64,000 nt of DNA from Abyssicoccus albus (lineage in GTDB: Bacteria; Bacillota; Bacilli; Staphylococcales; Abyssicoccaceae): contig NZ_RKRK01000003.1 in NCBI RefSeq assembly GCF_003815035.1, positions 186,001 through 250,000 on the forward strand, written 5' to 3'. Shown here in pieces: positions 63,104-64,000 of the stretch (positions are counted from its first letter, which is position 1; the number at the start of each line of letters is the position of its first letter). The notes under the pieces were generated by a model. The model saw only the letters and a list, made by a program, of their open reading frames with translations. It was not told where the DNA came from and did not search any database. The position numbers were made by a program, and so were the translations under genes.

Positions 63104-63985
63104 TTATTCTCCAATGATCTCTTTAACTTTATCTGAATTATCTTCTACCCATTTTTCAGCAGCTTCTGAAGGTTCAGAACCTTCTTGAATATCTAACATC
63201 ACTTTTTCCATTTCCTCTGTTGACCACTCAAAGTTGTCTAAAATTTCATATGCTTTCGGACTATCTTCCTCTAATCCTTTACGTGCGAATGTGTTAATAT
63301 GTTCTTCTTCACCAAACACTCCTTTAGGATCATCTAAATATTTTAAGTCATATTTTTGGAATTTCCAATGTGGTGACCAACCAGTCACAATGATTTCATC
63401 CTCACTATCGATTGAATCGCCTAATGATTGAGCCATTGCTGCTGATGAAGAAGTGACAACTTCCCAATCTGAAAGATTATCATATTCTTCTACTGCTTTT
63501 TCTGCCGCTTGAACTACACCAGCACCTGGTTCAATTCCTGTAATCTTTTGATCTGCTTCTTTTGATAAATCTTCAATGCTATCCACTGGGAAATCTTTAG
63601 GTACAACTAAACCAATTTTTGCACCTTTTAAGTTTTCTCCTAAATCATCAATGTCATCTTTATGCTTTTCATATAAGTCTTTATGCGTTACAGGTAACCA
63701 TGCACTAACTGAAGCATCCGCTTCACCATTTGCTACTGCTTCCCACATAATCGCATTATCAAGTGGATTTACTTCGACATTATAACCAGCTTCTTCTAGA
63801 ATTTTTTGCATCACGTGTGTTGACGCAACTTCTGAATCCCACTCAACATATGATAATGTAAGATCTTTCTTACCTAAATCACCGGAAGTTTGATCATCTG
63901 AAGAACTCTTCTCTTCATCTCCGCCACATGCAACTAGGACGATGGACATAACTAATGTTAGGGCTAAAATTCCTAACTTTTTCAT
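63104..63985 (-). CDS. opuAC: Glycine betaine/carnitine ABC substrate-binding lipoprotein
   Basis: 293 residues. Signal peptide and lipobox at residues 13-20 (MSIVLVAC, Cys20), then a GGDEEKSSSDD linker and the OpuAC fold (SYVEWDSEVASTHVM; EADASVSAWLPVTH; EIIVTGWSPHWKFQ), where the Trp residues build the betaine cage. AAGGAGG lies just before the ATG at the window edge. The ATPase and permease genes would lie to the right. With the two BCCT carriers it gives three osmolyte import routes in the window. Confidence 0.9.
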   Translation of the reverse strand: MKKLGILALTLVMSIVLVACGGDEEKSSSDDQTSGDLGKKDLTLSYVEWDSEVASTHVMQKILEEAGYNVEVNPLDNAIMWEAVANGEADASVSAWLPVTHKDLYEKHKDDIDDLGENLKGAKIGLVVPKDFPVDSIEDLSKEADQKITGIEPGAGVVQAAEKAVEEYDNLSDWEVVTSSSAAMAQSLGDSIDSEDEIIVTGWSPHWKFQKYDLKYLDDPKGVFGEEEHINTFARKGLEEDSPKAYEILDNFEWSTEEMEKVMLDIQEGSEPSEAAEKWVEDNSDKVKEIIGE

Positions 63986-64000
63986 AAAAATTCCTCCTTA

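Overview
The window looks like a chromosomal segment of a Staphylococcaceae bacterium. Evidence is the low-G+C codon use, strong AGGAGG-type ribosome binding sites, rpsJ at the head of the S10 operon, femX (fmhB), a bsaA-type glutathione peroxidase, the cst sulfide/persulfide genes, mqo, and a lipoprotein-type OpuAC. The ba3-type (cba) cytochrome oxidase cluster is absent from Staphylococcus aureus but known in Macrococcus, so Macrococcus or a close relative is my best guess. The sequence alone does not settle the species.

Layout. 0-2.5 kb: start of the S10 ribosomal operon with its structured leader, then a PbuG-type purine permease and a small coiled-coil protein. 2.5-13.2 kb: two MFS pumps, a SwrC-like RND pump with a divergent TetR regulator, femX (peptidoglycan bridge synthesis) and a large secreted LTD-thermonuclease-OB protein. 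13.3-17.6 kb: a minus-strand run of DsbA-like protein, GTPase, CPA1 antiporter with RCK-like tail, and PopT (DUF368). 17.7-27.7 kb: DegV, a YkkCD-like SMR pair, CHY zinc finger, glutathione peroxidase, stand-alone UvrA paralogue, SDR/OsmC, then an aromatic-rich leader peptide with an attenuator-like RNA in front of an NSS amino-acid transporter. 27.7-34.46 kb: an accessory segment, partly of visibly higher G+C, with IS remnants, an ArsR-metallothionein pair, a YhgE-like protein, a decayed MFS gene, a BCCT transporter, an IsaA/SceD-like secreted muralytic protein and an MsmX fragment. It ends at a 41-bp IS3-tip-like palindrome. 34.5-38.1 kb: tauE-cstR facing cstAB, with two visible CstR operators and no sqr. 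38.1-42.2 kb: aldehyde dehydrogenase and alpha-keto-acid decarboxylase with a divergent MarR gene. 42.2-54.1 kb: NERD protein, second CPA1 antiporter, rhodanese, PadR pair, broken hemerythrin-like gene, YhaQP-like ABC exporter with an XRE regulator, mqo, and an ATP-grasp ligase related to D-aspartate ligase. 54.2-58.5 kb: Crp/Fnr regulator and the cba oxidase operon, including a 44-residue CbaD-like subunit, with a Crp-type box placed exactly for class II activation. 58.5-64 kb: second BCCT transporter, UspA gene with an in-frame stop, SulP transporter, a serine recombinase that has lost its catalytic residues, and OpuAC.

The most unusual feature is a set of six tandem palindrome arrays (three sequence families), each between the 3' ends of convergent genes and nowhere else. 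Five of the six, from two unrelated families, have a pitch of 61 bp; the sixth has 52 bp. The second is the leader peptide upstream of the NSS transporter, with a chain of mutually exclusive hairpins ending in a terminator. Several regulator operators can be read directly (TetR, ArsR, CstR, MarR, PadR, XRE, Crp).
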